A DNA stretch of 64,000 bases from NCBI RefSeq assembly GCF_009769735.1, contig NZ_WSRO01000002.1:3050001-3114000 (forward strand). The letters are read 5' to 3'. The notes below the pieces were generated by a model that had not been told where the DNA came from, made no database searches, and was given only the letters and a program-made list of their open reading frames with translations. This DNA is from Streptomyces sp. BA2 (GTDB lineage Bacteria; Actinomycetota; Actinomycetes; Streptomycetales; Streptomycetaceae). The position numbers and the translations under genes were made by a program. Below, in pieces: positions 33,352 to 41,683 of this stretch; position 1 is the first letter of the stretch, and the number at the start of each line of letters is the position of its first letter.

Positions 33352-34184
33352 AGGGGCCCGCGCGGGGCTTCCGTCCGGCCGCACTGCTCCGGTGCGTCGC
33401 CTGGATCGTCGTACCCCTCGAACTCGTCCTTGTCGTCTGCCTGTCGGCGGGGGCCTCGCTCCCCGCCGGCGTACTCCTCGGCGCGGAGACCGCCGCCGCG
33501 GCGCTGCTCGCCGTCGGGGGCGTGGGGTTCGCGCTCGTGTACCGGCGGGGCGGGCGCGCGGCGGTCAGGGAAGTCGTGCCGGTGCCGGTGTGGCGGATCG
33601 TCGGGCATGAGGTGCGGGCGTTCTCCAGCCTGGTGCTGTGGGTGGCACGGCGGCGGCACGGCGTGCGGGAGGGGGATCTCGCGTTCGGACACGCCCGCGA
33701 TCAGGCCGCGATGCTCTACGGCTTCGTCTTCGTCAGCGTCGTGGAGACCATCGGGGTGGCCGTGCTGCTGCGCAACTGGCCCACGCTCCACGCGATCACC
33801 CTGTTCATCGACGTCTACGGCGTCATCCTGATGCTCGGCATTCACGCGGCTTCCGTGACCCGGCCGCACGTGCTGTCCGCCGACGCGTTCCGCGTGCGCC
33901 AAGGCGCCCACCGGGACCTGCTGATACCGCTGGAGCGGATCGCCGCCGTACGCGGCGAGCGGCGCTTCACGCACGAGGCCGCCGAGGGTGTGCTCGACCT
34001 GCCCGTCGGCGCGCAGACCTCCCTCACGCTGGAGCTGACGGAGCCCGTCACGGCGGTCGGCTTCCTCGGCGGGCAGCGCCCGGTGACGACCGTACGGCTG
34101 CACGCGGACGAGCCGGAGCGGCTGCTGAGCGCCCTCACGCAGGCGCGAACCGCACCTTCGCCGCACCAGGGTCTGCCTGCGTGA
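33348..34184 (+). CDS. Integral membrane protein, possible MerR partner
   Basis: 278 residues from GTG 33348, coupled to the merR stop. Four membrane segments are visible (about 11-30, 38-62, 125-145, 150-170), with a soluble C-terminal domain of about 105 residues predicted to be beta-rich (LIPLERIAAVRGERRF...VGAQTSLTLELTEPVTAVG). No family is recognised. Co-transcription suggests it may be a sensor or effector of the MerR ligand. Its 3' end overlaps the RNB gene by 50 bases. Confidence 0.78.
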   Translation: MKGPARGFRPAALLRCVAWIVVPLELVLVVCLSAGASLPAGVLLGAETAAAALLAVGGVGFALVYRRGGRAAVREVVPVPVWRIVGHEVRAFSSLVLWVARRRHGVREGDLAFGHARDQAAMLYGFVFVSVVETIGVAVLLRNWPTLHAITLFIDVYGVILMLGIHAASVTRPHVLSADAFRVRQGAHRDLLIPLERIAAVRGERRFTHEAAEGVLDLPVGAQTSLTLELTEPVTAVGFLGGQRPVTTVRLHADEPERLLSALTQARTAPSPHQGLPA

Positions 34185-35580
34185 GCCTCACCCGCAGCCG
34201 CTCCCCCAGCGGAAGACCGCCCGTGCCGCCGCCCTCGATGCGGGCGACGATCGCGGGGTCGGTCAACTGGACGGTGCCGACGGCCGGTTCACGCTCCTGG
34301 ACGTCCACCACCACCCCGTCGAAGACCTCGCCGACCCGGTCCTTGAGCAGCGCGGCCTCGACGAGGTCCACGCACTCGCGCTCCACGGTGTTGCCGCGCC
34401 GCGTCCCGTCCGCCATCTCCTTGGGCAGCTCGGGCAGCGCGGCGAGCACCCACTGAGGCGGCTCGGCCCCGGCGACCGCCGCGAGGCAGAGCTCGGAGGC
34501 GTAGCGGTCGACGAGGCGGCGGAGCGGGGCGGTGCAGTGGGCGTAGGGGGCGGCGACGGCGGCGTGCGTGGTGAGGTCAGGGACGTCGCCGCCGCTGAAC
34601 GCGGTGTATCCGGCGCCGCGAAGCAGCGTGGTGCACTCCTGGAGGAACGCCGCGTGGTGGGGCCGGCGGGGGTCGAGGGAGCGGACGAGCTCGGCGTACG
34701 GGACGTGGTGCGGCCAGTCGACCCGCAGGGCTTTCGCGGTGCGGCGGAGCCGGCCGACGGCGCCGTCGGGGGCCGTGGGGAGGGTCCGCAGGATCCCCGC
34801 CCCCGACTGGATCATGAGCTCGGCGGCGGCCATGCCGGTGAGGAGGGAGATCTGGGCGTTCCACCCGTCCGCGGGCAGCGGGGCGCGGAAGTCGAGTTCG
34901 TACGCGCCGTTCCGCTGGACGATCTCCTGCTCGGGCACGTTGAGGGAGATGCCTCCCCGCTCGACCTCCAGCTGCTCACGCAGCCGCCCGATGTCGGCGA
35001 GCAGCGCGAGGGCCTCCTCGGCGGTGCCGGCGTCGATGGCCTGCTGCACGCCGTCGTAGTCGAGCTTCGCGCGGCTGCGTACGAGGGCACGGCGCACGTC
35101 GGTGGAAACGGTCCGTCCCTCCCCGTCGAGGTCGATCGTCCAGAGCACCGCCGGGCAGTCCTGGCCCGGCAGCAGACTGGCCGCGCCCTCGCTCAGCGAG
35201 GTGGGGTGCAGCGGCACCTTCTCGTCCGGGAAGTAGAGGGTGGTGACGCGCCGATGAGCTTCGGTGTCGAGCGGCGCGCCCGGCGTGACGTACGCGGCGA
35301 CGTCGGCGATGGCGTACCGCACCCGGAATCCGCCGCCGTCACGCCGGGACAGGTGCATCGCCTGGTCGAGGTCGACGGAGGCGGGCGGATCGATGGTGAA
35401 GAGGGGAATGCCGGTCGCGTCGTACGCGGGCAGCCGGGGGGCGGCGACGGCCCGCTCCGCATCGGCGAGGACGTCCCGGGGGAAGCCCTCAGGAACCTCC
35501 AACTTCGTACGCAGCTCACGCAGCACGCCCCGCAACGGAGCTTCGGCTGCGCCGGTCACGCGGAGATGGCGACGGGGCAT
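34135..35580 (-). CDS. RNB-domain exoribonuclease (RNase II/R type)
   Basis: 481 residues from ATG 35580. RNB catalytic Asp cluster in FTIDPPASVDLDQAMHL, conserved YFPDEKVPLHP and PLPADGWNAQISLLTGMAAAELM, and APYAHCTAPLRRLVDRY, which corresponds to the family's Y-x-H-T-x-P-x-R-R region with Cys preceding Thr. N-terminal cold-shock domains of RNase II/R are missing and the C-terminal S1-like part is short, a form seen in Actinobacteria. It degrades RNA 3'-5'. Confidence 0.9.
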   Translation of the reverse strand: MPRRHLRVTGAAEAPLRGVLRELRTKLEVPEGFPRDVLADAERAVAAPRLPAYDATGIPLFTIDPPASVDLDQAMHLSRRDGGGFRVRYAIADVAAYVTPGAPLDTEAHRRVTTLYFPDEKVPLHPTSLSEGAASLLPGQDCPAVLWTIDLDGEGRTVSTDVRRALVRSRAKLDYDGVQQAIDAGTAEEALALLADIGRLREQLEVERGGISLNVPEQEIVQRNGAYELDFRAPLPADGWNAQISLLTGMAAAELMIQSGAGILRTLPTAPDGAVGRLRRTAKALRVDWPHHVPYAELVRSLDPRRPHHAAFLQECTTLLRGAGYTAFSGGDVPDLTTHAAVAAPYAHCTAPLRRLVDRYASELCLAAVAGAEPPQWVLAALPELPKEMADGTRRGNTVERECVDLVEAALLKDRVGEVFDGVVVDVQEREPAVGTVQLTDPAIVARIEGGGTGGLPLGERLRVRLTQADPGAAKVRFAPA

Positions 35581-35705
35581 GGGACGAGCGTAGGCCGCCG
35601 GGGGCGGGGCGGCACGGCGGAAGCAGACGTACCGACCCCCGCCCCCGGAGGCGATTACCCTGGCGCGGGGCCGCACCCCCTCCCGTAACCCTCCGAAGGA
35701 GACCC

Positions 35706-36506
35706 ATGCTCGTCCTGCTGCCGCCCTCCGAAGGCAAGGCGCCCTCCGGCCGTGGCACCCCCCTGAAGCCGGAGTCGCTCTCCCTGCCGGCGCTCGCGAA
35801 CGCGCGGCAGGCTGTGCTCGACGAGCTGGTCGACCTCTGCGTGGCGGACGAGGAGAAGGCCCGTGACGTACTCGGTCTGAGCGAGGGCCTGCGCGGCGAG
35901 GTCGCGAAGAACGCCGAGCTCCGGACGGCGGGCGCGCGCCCCGCGGGCGAGATCTACACGGGCGTTCTGTACGACGCCCTTGGCCTCGCCACGCTGGACG
36001 CCGCCGCCAAGCGCCGCGCGGCCCGCTCGCTCCTGGTCTTCTCCGGACTGTGGGGCGCCGTCGGCGTCACCGACCGCATCCCCTCCTACCGCTGCTCGAT
36101 GGGCGTGAAGCTGCCGGGCCTCGGCGCACTCGGCGCCTACTGGCGCGCCCCGATGGCCTCGGCCATGCCCGAGGCCGCGGGTGACGGGCTCGTGCTCGAC
36201 CTGCGGTCCTCCGCGTACACGGCCGCGTGGAAGCCGAAGGGCGAGGTCGCGGACAGGACGGCGACGGTGCGGGTGCTGCACGCGCAGATGGTCGACGGGG
36301 TCGAGAAGCGGTCCGTCGTCTCGCACTTCAACAAGGCGACGAAGGGGCGGATCGTACGGTCTCTGCTCGAGACCGGCGCCCAGCCGAAGAAGCCCGCCGA
36401 GCTGGTCGAGGCGCTGCGGGACCTCGGGCATGTGGTGGAGGCGCAGGCGCCCGTGAAGGCGGGCAAGGCGTGGGCGTTGGATGTGGTGGTGCGGGAGATC
36501 CACTGA
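35706..36506 (+). CDS. yaaA: YaaA-family peroxide stress protein
   Basis: 266 residues. The start LVLLPPSEGKAPSG and the later RVLHAQMVDGVEKRSVVSHFNKATKGRIVR are diagnostic for the YaaA/DUF328 family. In E. coli YaaA lowers free iron during peroxide stress and binds DNA; whether the actinobacterial protein does so is unknown. GGAGA precedes the ATG. Confidence 0.9.
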   Translation: MLVLLPPSEGKAPSGRGTPLKPESLSLPALANARQAVLDELVDLCVADEEKARDVLGLSEGLRGEVAKNAELRTAGARPAGEIYTGVLYDALGLATLDAAAKRRAARSLLVFSGLWGAVGVTDRIPSYRCSMGVKLPGLGALGAYWRAPMASAMPEAAGDGLVLDLRSSAYTAAWKPKGEVADRTATVRVLHAQMVDGVEKRSVVSHFNKATKGRIVRSLLETGAQPKKPAELVEALRDLGHVVEAQAPVKAGKAWALDVVVREIH

Positions 36507-36525
36507 TCCCGCCCCACCTGCGGTT

Positions 36526-36557
36526 GCAGCATGCGCAACACCCTTTGCGCATGCTGC
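36526..36557. promoter_or_regulatory. Perfect 13-bp inverted repeat before eda
   Basis: GCAGCATGCGCAA and TTGCGCATGCTGC are separated by six bases, 24 bases before the eda ATG and 20 after the yaaA stop. It may be an operator for a sugar-acid regulator or a stem-loop between the two genes; no T-run follows, which favours an operator. Confidence 0.65.
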
Positions 36558-36580
36558 GTACGCCGGGGCAGGATGCTCCC

Positions 36581-37243
36581 ATGACTCCCCCCTCCGCCGC
36601 GGCCCCCACCTCCGACTCCGCCTCCGTGCTCGATCTCGCCCCCGTCGTACCCGTAGTCGTCGTGGAGGACCTCGCCGACGCCGTGCCGCTGGCGCGTGCG
36701 CTGGTCGCGGGCGGGCTGCCCGCGATCGAGGTGACGCTGCGGACACCCGCCGCGCTCGACGCGATCCGGGCCATCGCGGACCAGGTGCCGGACGCGGTGG
36801 TCGGGGCCGGCACTGTCATCTCGCCCCAGGGCGTAGCGGACTCCGTGGACGCCGGGGCCCGCTTCCTGGTCAGCCCGGGGTGGACCGACACGCTGCTGGC
36901 CGCGATGAAGGCGTCCGGGGTGCCGTTCCTGCCGGGGGTCTCGACGACGTCCGAGGTCGTGGCGCTCCTGGAGCGCGGGGTGCACGAGATGAAGTTCTTC
37001 CCGGCGGAGGCCGCCGGCGGCACCGCCTACCTCAAGTCGCTCGGGGGACCGCTGCCGCAGGCCCGCTTCTGCCCGACGGGCGGCATCGGCCTCGCGTCGG
37101 CGCCGTCGTACCTCGCTCTGAAGAACGTCGGTTGCGTGGGCGGCAGTTGGATGCTTCCTGCTGACGCGGTGGCGGCGAAGGACTGGCCCCGCATTGAGGC
37201 TTTGGCCCGCGAGGCGGCGGCGTTGACGGGCCCCTGGGCCTGA
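36581..37243 (+). CDS. eda: 2-keto-3-deoxy-6-phosphogluconate aldolase
   Basis: 220 residues. KDPG/KHG aldolase fold: AGGLPAIEVTLRTPAALDAI with the catalytic Glu and Arg, VGAGTV, and the Schiff-base Lys in HEMKFFPAEAAGG. CPTGGI closes the phosphate site. It splits KDPG to pyruvate and glyceraldehyde-3-phosphate. No Entner-Doudoroff dehydratase is adjacent, so a role in uronate or sugar-acid breakdown is plausible. Confidence 0.92.
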   Translation: MTPPSAAAPTSDSASVLDLAPVVPVVVVEDLADAVPLARALVAGGLPAIEVTLRTPAALDAIRAIADQVPDAVVGAGTVISPQGVADSVDAGARFLVSPGWTDTLLAAMKASGVPFLPGVSTTSEVVALLERGVHEMKFFPAEAAGGTAYLKSLGGPLPQARFCPTGGIGLASAPSYLALKNVGCVGGSWMLPADAVAAKDWPRIEALAREAAALTGPWA

Positions 37244-37282
37244 CTCGTACTTCTCTGCGGGTGCGTCGTGGTTGCTCGCGCC

Positions 37283-37430
37283 GTTCCCCGCGCCCCTTAC
37301 GGGGCTGCCCCCCTGCGTTCTTACCTGCCGGTGCGTCGTGGCTGAGCGCGCAGTTCCCCGCGCCCCTTACGGGGCCCCAGCGCCCGAAGGGGCGCGGGGA
37401 ACTGCGCGGCCAGCCACCACCGGCCTGAGG
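37283..37430. repeat. Two copies of the CAGTTCCCCGCGCCCCTTAC-family repeat
   Basis: The 37244-37438 gap between convergent eda and the RNase H gene holds a diverged copy (GTTCCCCGCGCCCCTTACGG from about 37284) and a full copy at 37347-37430, both followed or preceded by GTGCGTCGTGG direct repeats. It belongs to the same family as 13902-13985. Confidence 0.8.
37347..37408. terminator. Bidirectional terminator with 22-bp perfect stem
   Basis: 37347-37368 pairs perfectly with 37387-37408 around an 18-base loop. It sits between two convergent genes, ideal for stopping transcription in both directions. Confidence 0.8.
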
Positions 37431-37438
37431 TCGAGCCT

Positions 37439-38713
37439 CTACCGCAAGTGCGACGTGTCGTTCAGTAGGCGTACCGATGCGTTGCCGTCCCCGTAGTACG
37501 CCACCGCCGACACCGACGCCGCCGAGAGTTCCATGCGGAACAGGGACTCCGGGGGCGCGCCCAGTGCCAGGCGGACCAGGGTCTTGATCGGCGTGACGTG
37601 CGTGACCAGGAGGACCGTGCGGCCCGCGTACTCGGCGGCGAGACGGTCCCGCGCCGCCGACACCCTGTCGGCCACCGCGGCGAAGGACTCGCCGCCCGGC
37701 GGCGCGGCATCGGGCGAGGCGAGCCACGCGTTCAGCTCCTCGGGCTGGCGCGAACGCACCTCGCCGAAGGTGAGGCCCTCCCAGGCCCCGAAGTCCGTCT
37801 CGCGCAGCCCCTCGTCGATGCGTACGTCGAGGCCGAGGCGGGCGGCCACGGCCTGCGCGGTCTCCTGGCAGCGCTTCAGCGGCGAGGAGACGATCGCCTG
37901 GATCGTGCCGCGAGCGGCGAAAGCGGTCGCCGCGCGCTCGGCCTGCTCACGGCCCACGTCGGAGAGGGACGGGTCCGTCCCGCCGCTGCCGGAGAACCGC
38001 TTCTGGGGCGTCAGCGCGGTCTCGCCGTGCCGCAGCAGTACGAAGGTGGCGGGGGTGCCCAGGTCGGCCGGTGCCGCCCAGCCGACGAGCGGGGCCTGCG
38101 CCGCCACGTTCCCCGCGGCGCGTACATCGGCGCCCGCGTCGGCCAGCGGGTCGGACTCCCGGCGTTCGGCGAGCGCCGCGCGCGACTTGGCCGCGCCCGC
38201 GGCCGCGTCACCCGGCGGGCCCGAGCGCACGTCCGCGCCCGCCCGCGAGGCGCCCGCGTCCAGTTCCGCCGTCGAGTCCGCCGGCTCCCACCGCTCGCCC
38301 CGCTTGCCCGCGTCCATCGCCTCGTTGGCGAGACGGTCCGCGTGCTTGTTCTTCTCGCGCGGGATCCACTCGTACGTCACCTGGGCAGGCGGGAAGATCC
38401 GCGCCGCCTCGGCGGCGAGCGGCTTCATGTCCGGGTGCTTGATCTTCCAGCGGCCCGACATCTGCTCGACGACCAGCTTGGAGTCCATGCGGACGTGGAC
38501 CGAGGCGGCCGGGTCGAGTTCGTGCGCCGCCTTCAGACCGGCCACGAGCCCCTTGTACTCGGCGACGTTGTTCGTCGCGACGCCGATGTACTCCGCGGCC
38601 TCCCGCAGGGTCTCCCCGGTGGCCGCGTCGATGACGACCGAGCCGTAGCCCGCGGGCCCCGGGTTGCCGCGCGACCCGCCGTCCGCCTCGACGATGAACT
38701 CCCGCACGGACAC
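37439..38713 (-). CDS. Bifunctional RNase H / acid phosphatase
   Basis: 424 residues. N-terminal RNase HI domain (about 1-135): FIVEADGGSRGNPGPAGYG with the first catalytic Asp, NNVAEYKGL with Glu, and MDSKLVVEQM with Asp. An Ala-rich linker of about 80 residues leads to a histidine-phosphatase domain (about 220-420) with FVLLRHGETALT and the second His in LLVTHVTPI. The mycobacterial homologue Rv2228c has RNase H and alpha-ribazole-phosphatase-like activities. It is the third gene of an operon with the zinc-ribbon and Nif3 genes. Confidence 0.92.
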   Translation of the reverse strand: MSVREFIVEADGGSRGNPGPAGYGSVVIDAATGETLREAAEYIGVATNNVAEYKGLVAGLKAAHELDPAASVHVRMDSKLVVEQMSGRWKIKHPDMKPLAAEAARIFPPAQVTYEWIPREKNKHADRLANEAMDAGKRGERWEPADSTAELDAGASRAGADVRSGPPGDAAAGAAKSRAALAERRESDPLADAGADVRAAGNVAAQAPLVGWAAPADLGTPATFVLLRHGETALTPQKRFSGSGGTDPSLSDVGREQAERAATAFAARGTIQAIVSSPLKRCQETAQAVAARLGLDVRIDEGLRETDFGAWEGLTFGEVRSRQPEELNAWLASPDAAPPGGESFAAVADRVSAARDRLAAEYAGRTVLLVTHVTPIKTLVRLALGAPPESLFRMELSAASVSAVAYYGDGNASVRLLNDTSHLR

Positions 38714-38719
38714 GGCCCC

Positions 38720-39463
38720 TTACAGACCCGACTCGGACGTGCGGACCAGGATGCGGCTGCAGTTCTCGCACCGCACGACCGTGTCGGGGGACGCCGCCTT
38801 CACCTCGTTGACCCCGGTGATGTCCAGCTCGATGCGGCAGCCCTCGCAGCGCCGCTGGTAGAGCCTGGCCGCGCCGACACCGCCCTCCTTGACGCGGAGC
38901 TTGTCGTAGAGCTTGAGCAGGTCGGCGGGGACCGAACCCGCCACGACCTCGCGCTCCTTGGTGACCGTGGCGGCCTCGCCGTCGATCTCCTCGAAGGCCG
39001 CGTCACGGCGGGCCGTCGCGTCGTCGATCTTCGACTGGACCGAGGAGACACGTTCCGCCAGCTCGGACACCCGCTCCTGGGCGGACTCGCGGCGCTCCAT
39101 GACCTCAAGGACGACGTCCTCCAGGTCACCCTGGCGCTTGGCGAGGGACACGATCTCGCGCTGGAGGTTCTCCAGGTCCTTGGGGGACGTCACGGCGCCC
39201 GAGTCCAGGCGCTGCTGGTCGCGATTGGCGCGCTGGCGCACCTGGTCGACGTCCTGCTCCGCCTTGATCTGCTCGCGGGCGCAGTCGCTCTCCTCGGTGG
39301 TCGATGCGACGTGCAGGTCGCGCAGCTGCGCGATGTCCTTGTTCAGCGACTCGATCTCGGCGTGCTCGGGCAGGGACTTCTTCCGGTGCGCCAGCTGCTG
39401 GAGGCGTACGTCGAGTGCCTGGACGTCGAGGAGTCGGATCTGGTCGGCGGGCGCGGCGTTCAG
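38720..39463 (-). CDS. C4-type zinc-ribbon coiled-coil protein (CT398-like)
   Basis: 247 residues. A long coiled coil (about 15-175) precedes a zinc ribbon with CEGC and CENC pairs near the C-terminus. AGGAG lies seven bases before CTG 39463, and homologues I recall begin at this MNAAPADQ position, so CTG appears to be the start codon. It overlaps the Nif3 stop as CTGA. Proteins of this type are linked to secretion or RNA factors in other phyla; the actinobacterial role is unknown. Confidence 0.85.
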   Translation of the reverse strand: MNAAPADQIRLLDVQALDVRLQQLAHRKKSLPEHAEIESLNKDIAQLRDLHVASTTEESDCAREQIKAEQDVDQVRQRANRDQQRLDSGAVTSPKDLENLQREIVSLAKRQGDLEDVVLEVMERRESAQERVSELAERVSSVQSKIDDATARRDAAFEEIDGEAATVTKEREVVAGSVPADLLKLYDKLRVKEGGVGAARLYQRRCEGCRIELDITGVNEVKAASPDTVVRCENCSRILVRTSESGL

Positions 39464-40311
39464 TTGGGGGCTCCTGTTGTGTCGGTATTCGAGGCCGCGT
39501 GGGCGGTCCAGGGGTCGGTGACCGTCTTGGAGACGTGGACGCGGAGTCCCCATCCGTGACGGTCGGAGATCTGATCGAGCTGCGCGGCGGCCAGCTCGCA
39601 CCACGGCCACTCGGTGGCCCAGTGCGCGGCGTCGAGCAGCGCGAGCGGAGTCTGTGCGCGGGCCTCGGACACCGGGTGGTGACGCAGGTCCGCGGTGAGG
39701 AAGGCGTCCACGCCCGACGCGCGTACGTCGTCGAAGAGGCTGTCGCCGGAGCCGCCGCTGACCGCGAGGGTGCGGATCAGCTGCTCGGGGTCGCCCGCGA
39801 CCCGGATGCCCTGCGCGGTGGCGGGAAGACGCTCGGCCGCGCGGGCGGCGAGTTCGCGGAGTTTCAGGGGGTGTTCGAGTTCGCAGATCCGGCCGAGGCC
39901 GCGGCGGCCGTGGGCGTCTGCCGGGTCCGGTACGAGGGGGCGGACGATCCGGATGTCGAGCGCACCGGCGAGGGCGTCGGAGACGCCCGGGTCGGCGCGG
40001 TCCGCGTTCGTGTGCGCGACGTGCAGCGCGACGTCGTTCTTGATGAGGTCGTGGACGACGCGGCCCTTGAAGGTGGACGCCGCGACCGTCGTCGTGCCGC
40101 GCAGATAGAGCGGGTGGTGCGTGACCAGGAGCTGCGCGCCCAGCTTCACCGCTTCGTCGACGATTTCCTGTACGGGGTCGACGGCGAAGAGGACCCGGGA
40201 GATCTCCGCGTCGGGGTCGCCGCAGACGGTGCCGACCGCATCCCAGCTCTCGGCCAGTTCGGCGGGCCACAGGACGTCGAGGGCGGCGATGACTTCAGAC
40301 AGACGGGGCAC
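39460..40311 (-). CDS. Nif3-like dinuclear metal centre protein
   Basis: 283 residues. Metal ligands of the Nif3/YqfO family: LLVTHHPLYLRG (His pair), AHTNADRA, and a C-terminal HWATEWPWCE with His and Glu. Members form toroidal hexamers around two metals; GTP cyclohydrolase I type 2 annotation is unproven. It is the first gene of the Nif3 - zinc ribbon - RNase H/phosphatase operon. Confidence 0.9.
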   Translation of the reverse strand: MPRLSEVIAALDVLWPAELAESWDAVGTVCGDPDAEISRVLFAVDPVQEIVDEAVKLGAQLLVTHHPLYLRGTTTVAASTFKGRVVHDLIKNDVALHVAHTNADRADPGVSDALAGALDIRIVRPLVPDPADAHGRRGLGRICELEHPLKLRELAARAAERLPATAQGIRVAGDPEQLIRTLAVSGGSGDSLFDDVRASGVDAFLTADLRHHPVSEARAQTPLALLDAAHWATEWPWCELAAAQLDQISDRHGWGLRVHVSKTVTDPWTAHAASNTDTTGAPN

Positions 40312-40378
40312 GGGGAAAGGCTACCTTCCCGGTGCGCCCGGCATGTCGTACGTTACGCACGGCTACGGGCTGCTACAG

Positions 40379-40398
40379 AGCGCCCCGCAAGGGGCGCT
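40379..40398 (-). terminator. Stem-loop overlapping the stop of the siderophore-binding gene
   Basis: AGCGCCCC-GCAA-GGGGCGCT is a perfect eight-base stem with a GCAA tetraloop; the gene's TAG stop lies in its 5' base on the minus strand. It is a short relative of the 13902/37347 repeat family and a likely terminator. Confidence 0.7.
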
Positions 40399-41464
40399 AC
40401 TTGACGAGGAAGCCCCTGAGGTCGCCCAGGACCTCGTTCGCCGCCGTCACGCCAAGCCCCAGGTACCACGTCTCGTCCGGGACGTTCTTGGCCTGCCCGT
40501 CCTTGACCGCGTCGAGCTTCTTCCACAGGGGGTTCTTCTCGGCCTCGGAGCGGCCCGTCTTCTTCGCGTCGCCGTAGACGCCGGTGAAGATCCAGTCGGC
40601 GTCGGCCTCGTCGATCTTCTCGGTACTGATCTCCGTGGCGAGGTCGTTGACCTGCTGGTTCTTGGGGCGGGGCAGGCCGGTGTCGGCGAGGATCGTGCCG
40701 ATGAAGGACGCCTTCGCGTAGAGGCGGACGCGGTCCGGCATGTAGCGGAGCATCGTGATCGTCGGCTTGTCGTCGCCGAGGTCCCGGCCCAGGGACCTCG
40801 CCTTCTCCTCGTACGCGGCGAGCTCCGTCTTCGCCTTGGCTGTCTTGTCGAGCGCGGCCGCGTTCAGGAGGTAGTTCTCCTTCCACGTGAAGCCGGGGCG
40901 GATGGAGAAGACCGTCGGGGCGATCTTGGAGAGCTGCGGGTAGAGCTTGGCGGCGCGCAGCTCGCTGCCGAGGATCAGGTCCGGCTTGAGGTTCGCGATC
41001 GCCTCCAGGTTGAGGGCGTTGATCGTGCCCACGTCCTTGGGGCTGCCCGCGTCCTTCTTGAGGTAGCCGGGGACGCCGTCGTCGCCCTCGGTGGGGGCGT
41101 AGCCGACGGGCTTGATGCCGAGCGAGACGACGTTGTCGAGCTCGCCGACGTCCAGGACCACGACCCGCTTGGGCTGCGCCTTGAGCTTCGTCTTGCCGCG
41201 GGCGTGCGTGATGGTGCGCGGGAACTCGCCCGGCTTCGCCGTGGTGCCCATCTTCGCGGTCTGCTCGGCGGCCTTCGTGAAGTCCTCGCCGCCCTGGGCG
41301 ACGGCCTTGCTGCCGCTGCCGTTGTCGGACTTGCCGGAGCCTTCGCCGTCACCGGAGCCGCAGGCCGCGAGGGAGAGCGCGCCGGCCACGGCGATGGCGA
41401 CCGCGGCGGTGGCCCGGTGGCGGCGGGGTCGTACGGACCGTGGGGACGGGGAAAGCGGTGCCAT
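40397..41464 (-). CDS. Iron-siderophore ABC transporter substrate-binding lipoprotein
   Basis: 355 residues. Twin basic start, then lipobox SLAAC and a long Ser/Gly linker. The FecB/FhuD-type binding fold shows PKRVVVLDVGELDNVVSLGIKPVGYAP, LEAIANLKPDLILGSE, and ISTEKIDEADADWIF. An iron box lies 60 bases upstream of the start. No permease or ATPase gene is adjacent, so it must share a transporter encoded elsewhere, as is common for Streptomyces desferrioxamine-type binding proteins. Confidence 0.9.
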   Translation of the reverse strand: MAPLSPSPRSVRPRRHRATAAVAIAVAGALSLAACGSGDGEGSGKSDNGSGSKAVAQGGEDFTKAAEQTAKMGTTAKPGEFPRTITHARGKTKLKAQPKRVVVLDVGELDNVVSLGIKPVGYAPTEGDDGVPGYLKKDAGSPKDVGTINALNLEAIANLKPDLILGSELRAAKLYPQLSKIAPTVFSIRPGFTWKENYLLNAAALDKTAKAKTELAAYEEKARSLGRDLGDDKPTITMLRYMPDRVRLYAKASFIGTILADTGLPRPKNQQVNDLATEISTEKIDEADADWIFTGVYGDAKKTGRSEAEKNPLWKKLDAVKDGQAKNVPDETWYLGLGVTAANEVLGDLRGFLVK

Positions 41465-41523
41465 CGGTGCTCCAGGCTCCAGGGGGTGTGCCGGGGCTGC
41501 CGCTTCCGCGGGCCCGCAGCCAC

Positions 41524-41542
41524 TTAGGTTCGCCTTACTTTA
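41524..41542. promoter_or_regulatory. Iron box upstream of the siderophore-binding lipoprotein gene
   Basis: TTAGGTTCGCCTTACTTTA; on the minus strand it reads TAAAGTAAGGCGAACCTAA, with both halves of the TTAGGTTAGGCTAACCTAA consensus recognisable (14 of 19). It predicts DmdR/IdeR repression under iron sufficiency. Confidence 0.75.
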
Positions 41543-41683
41543 AGCGCGCCCTCCCCACCCAGCACAACCACCCCCGCCCCCTCAGGCGAATCGGTACATC
41601 GCCACCCTTCTGTGTGAAGCGGGCGGCCACAGGTGCCACGGCAGTGCGTGCGAAAACTAGCTTCGTGGCCCGGAGGTTCCCCC

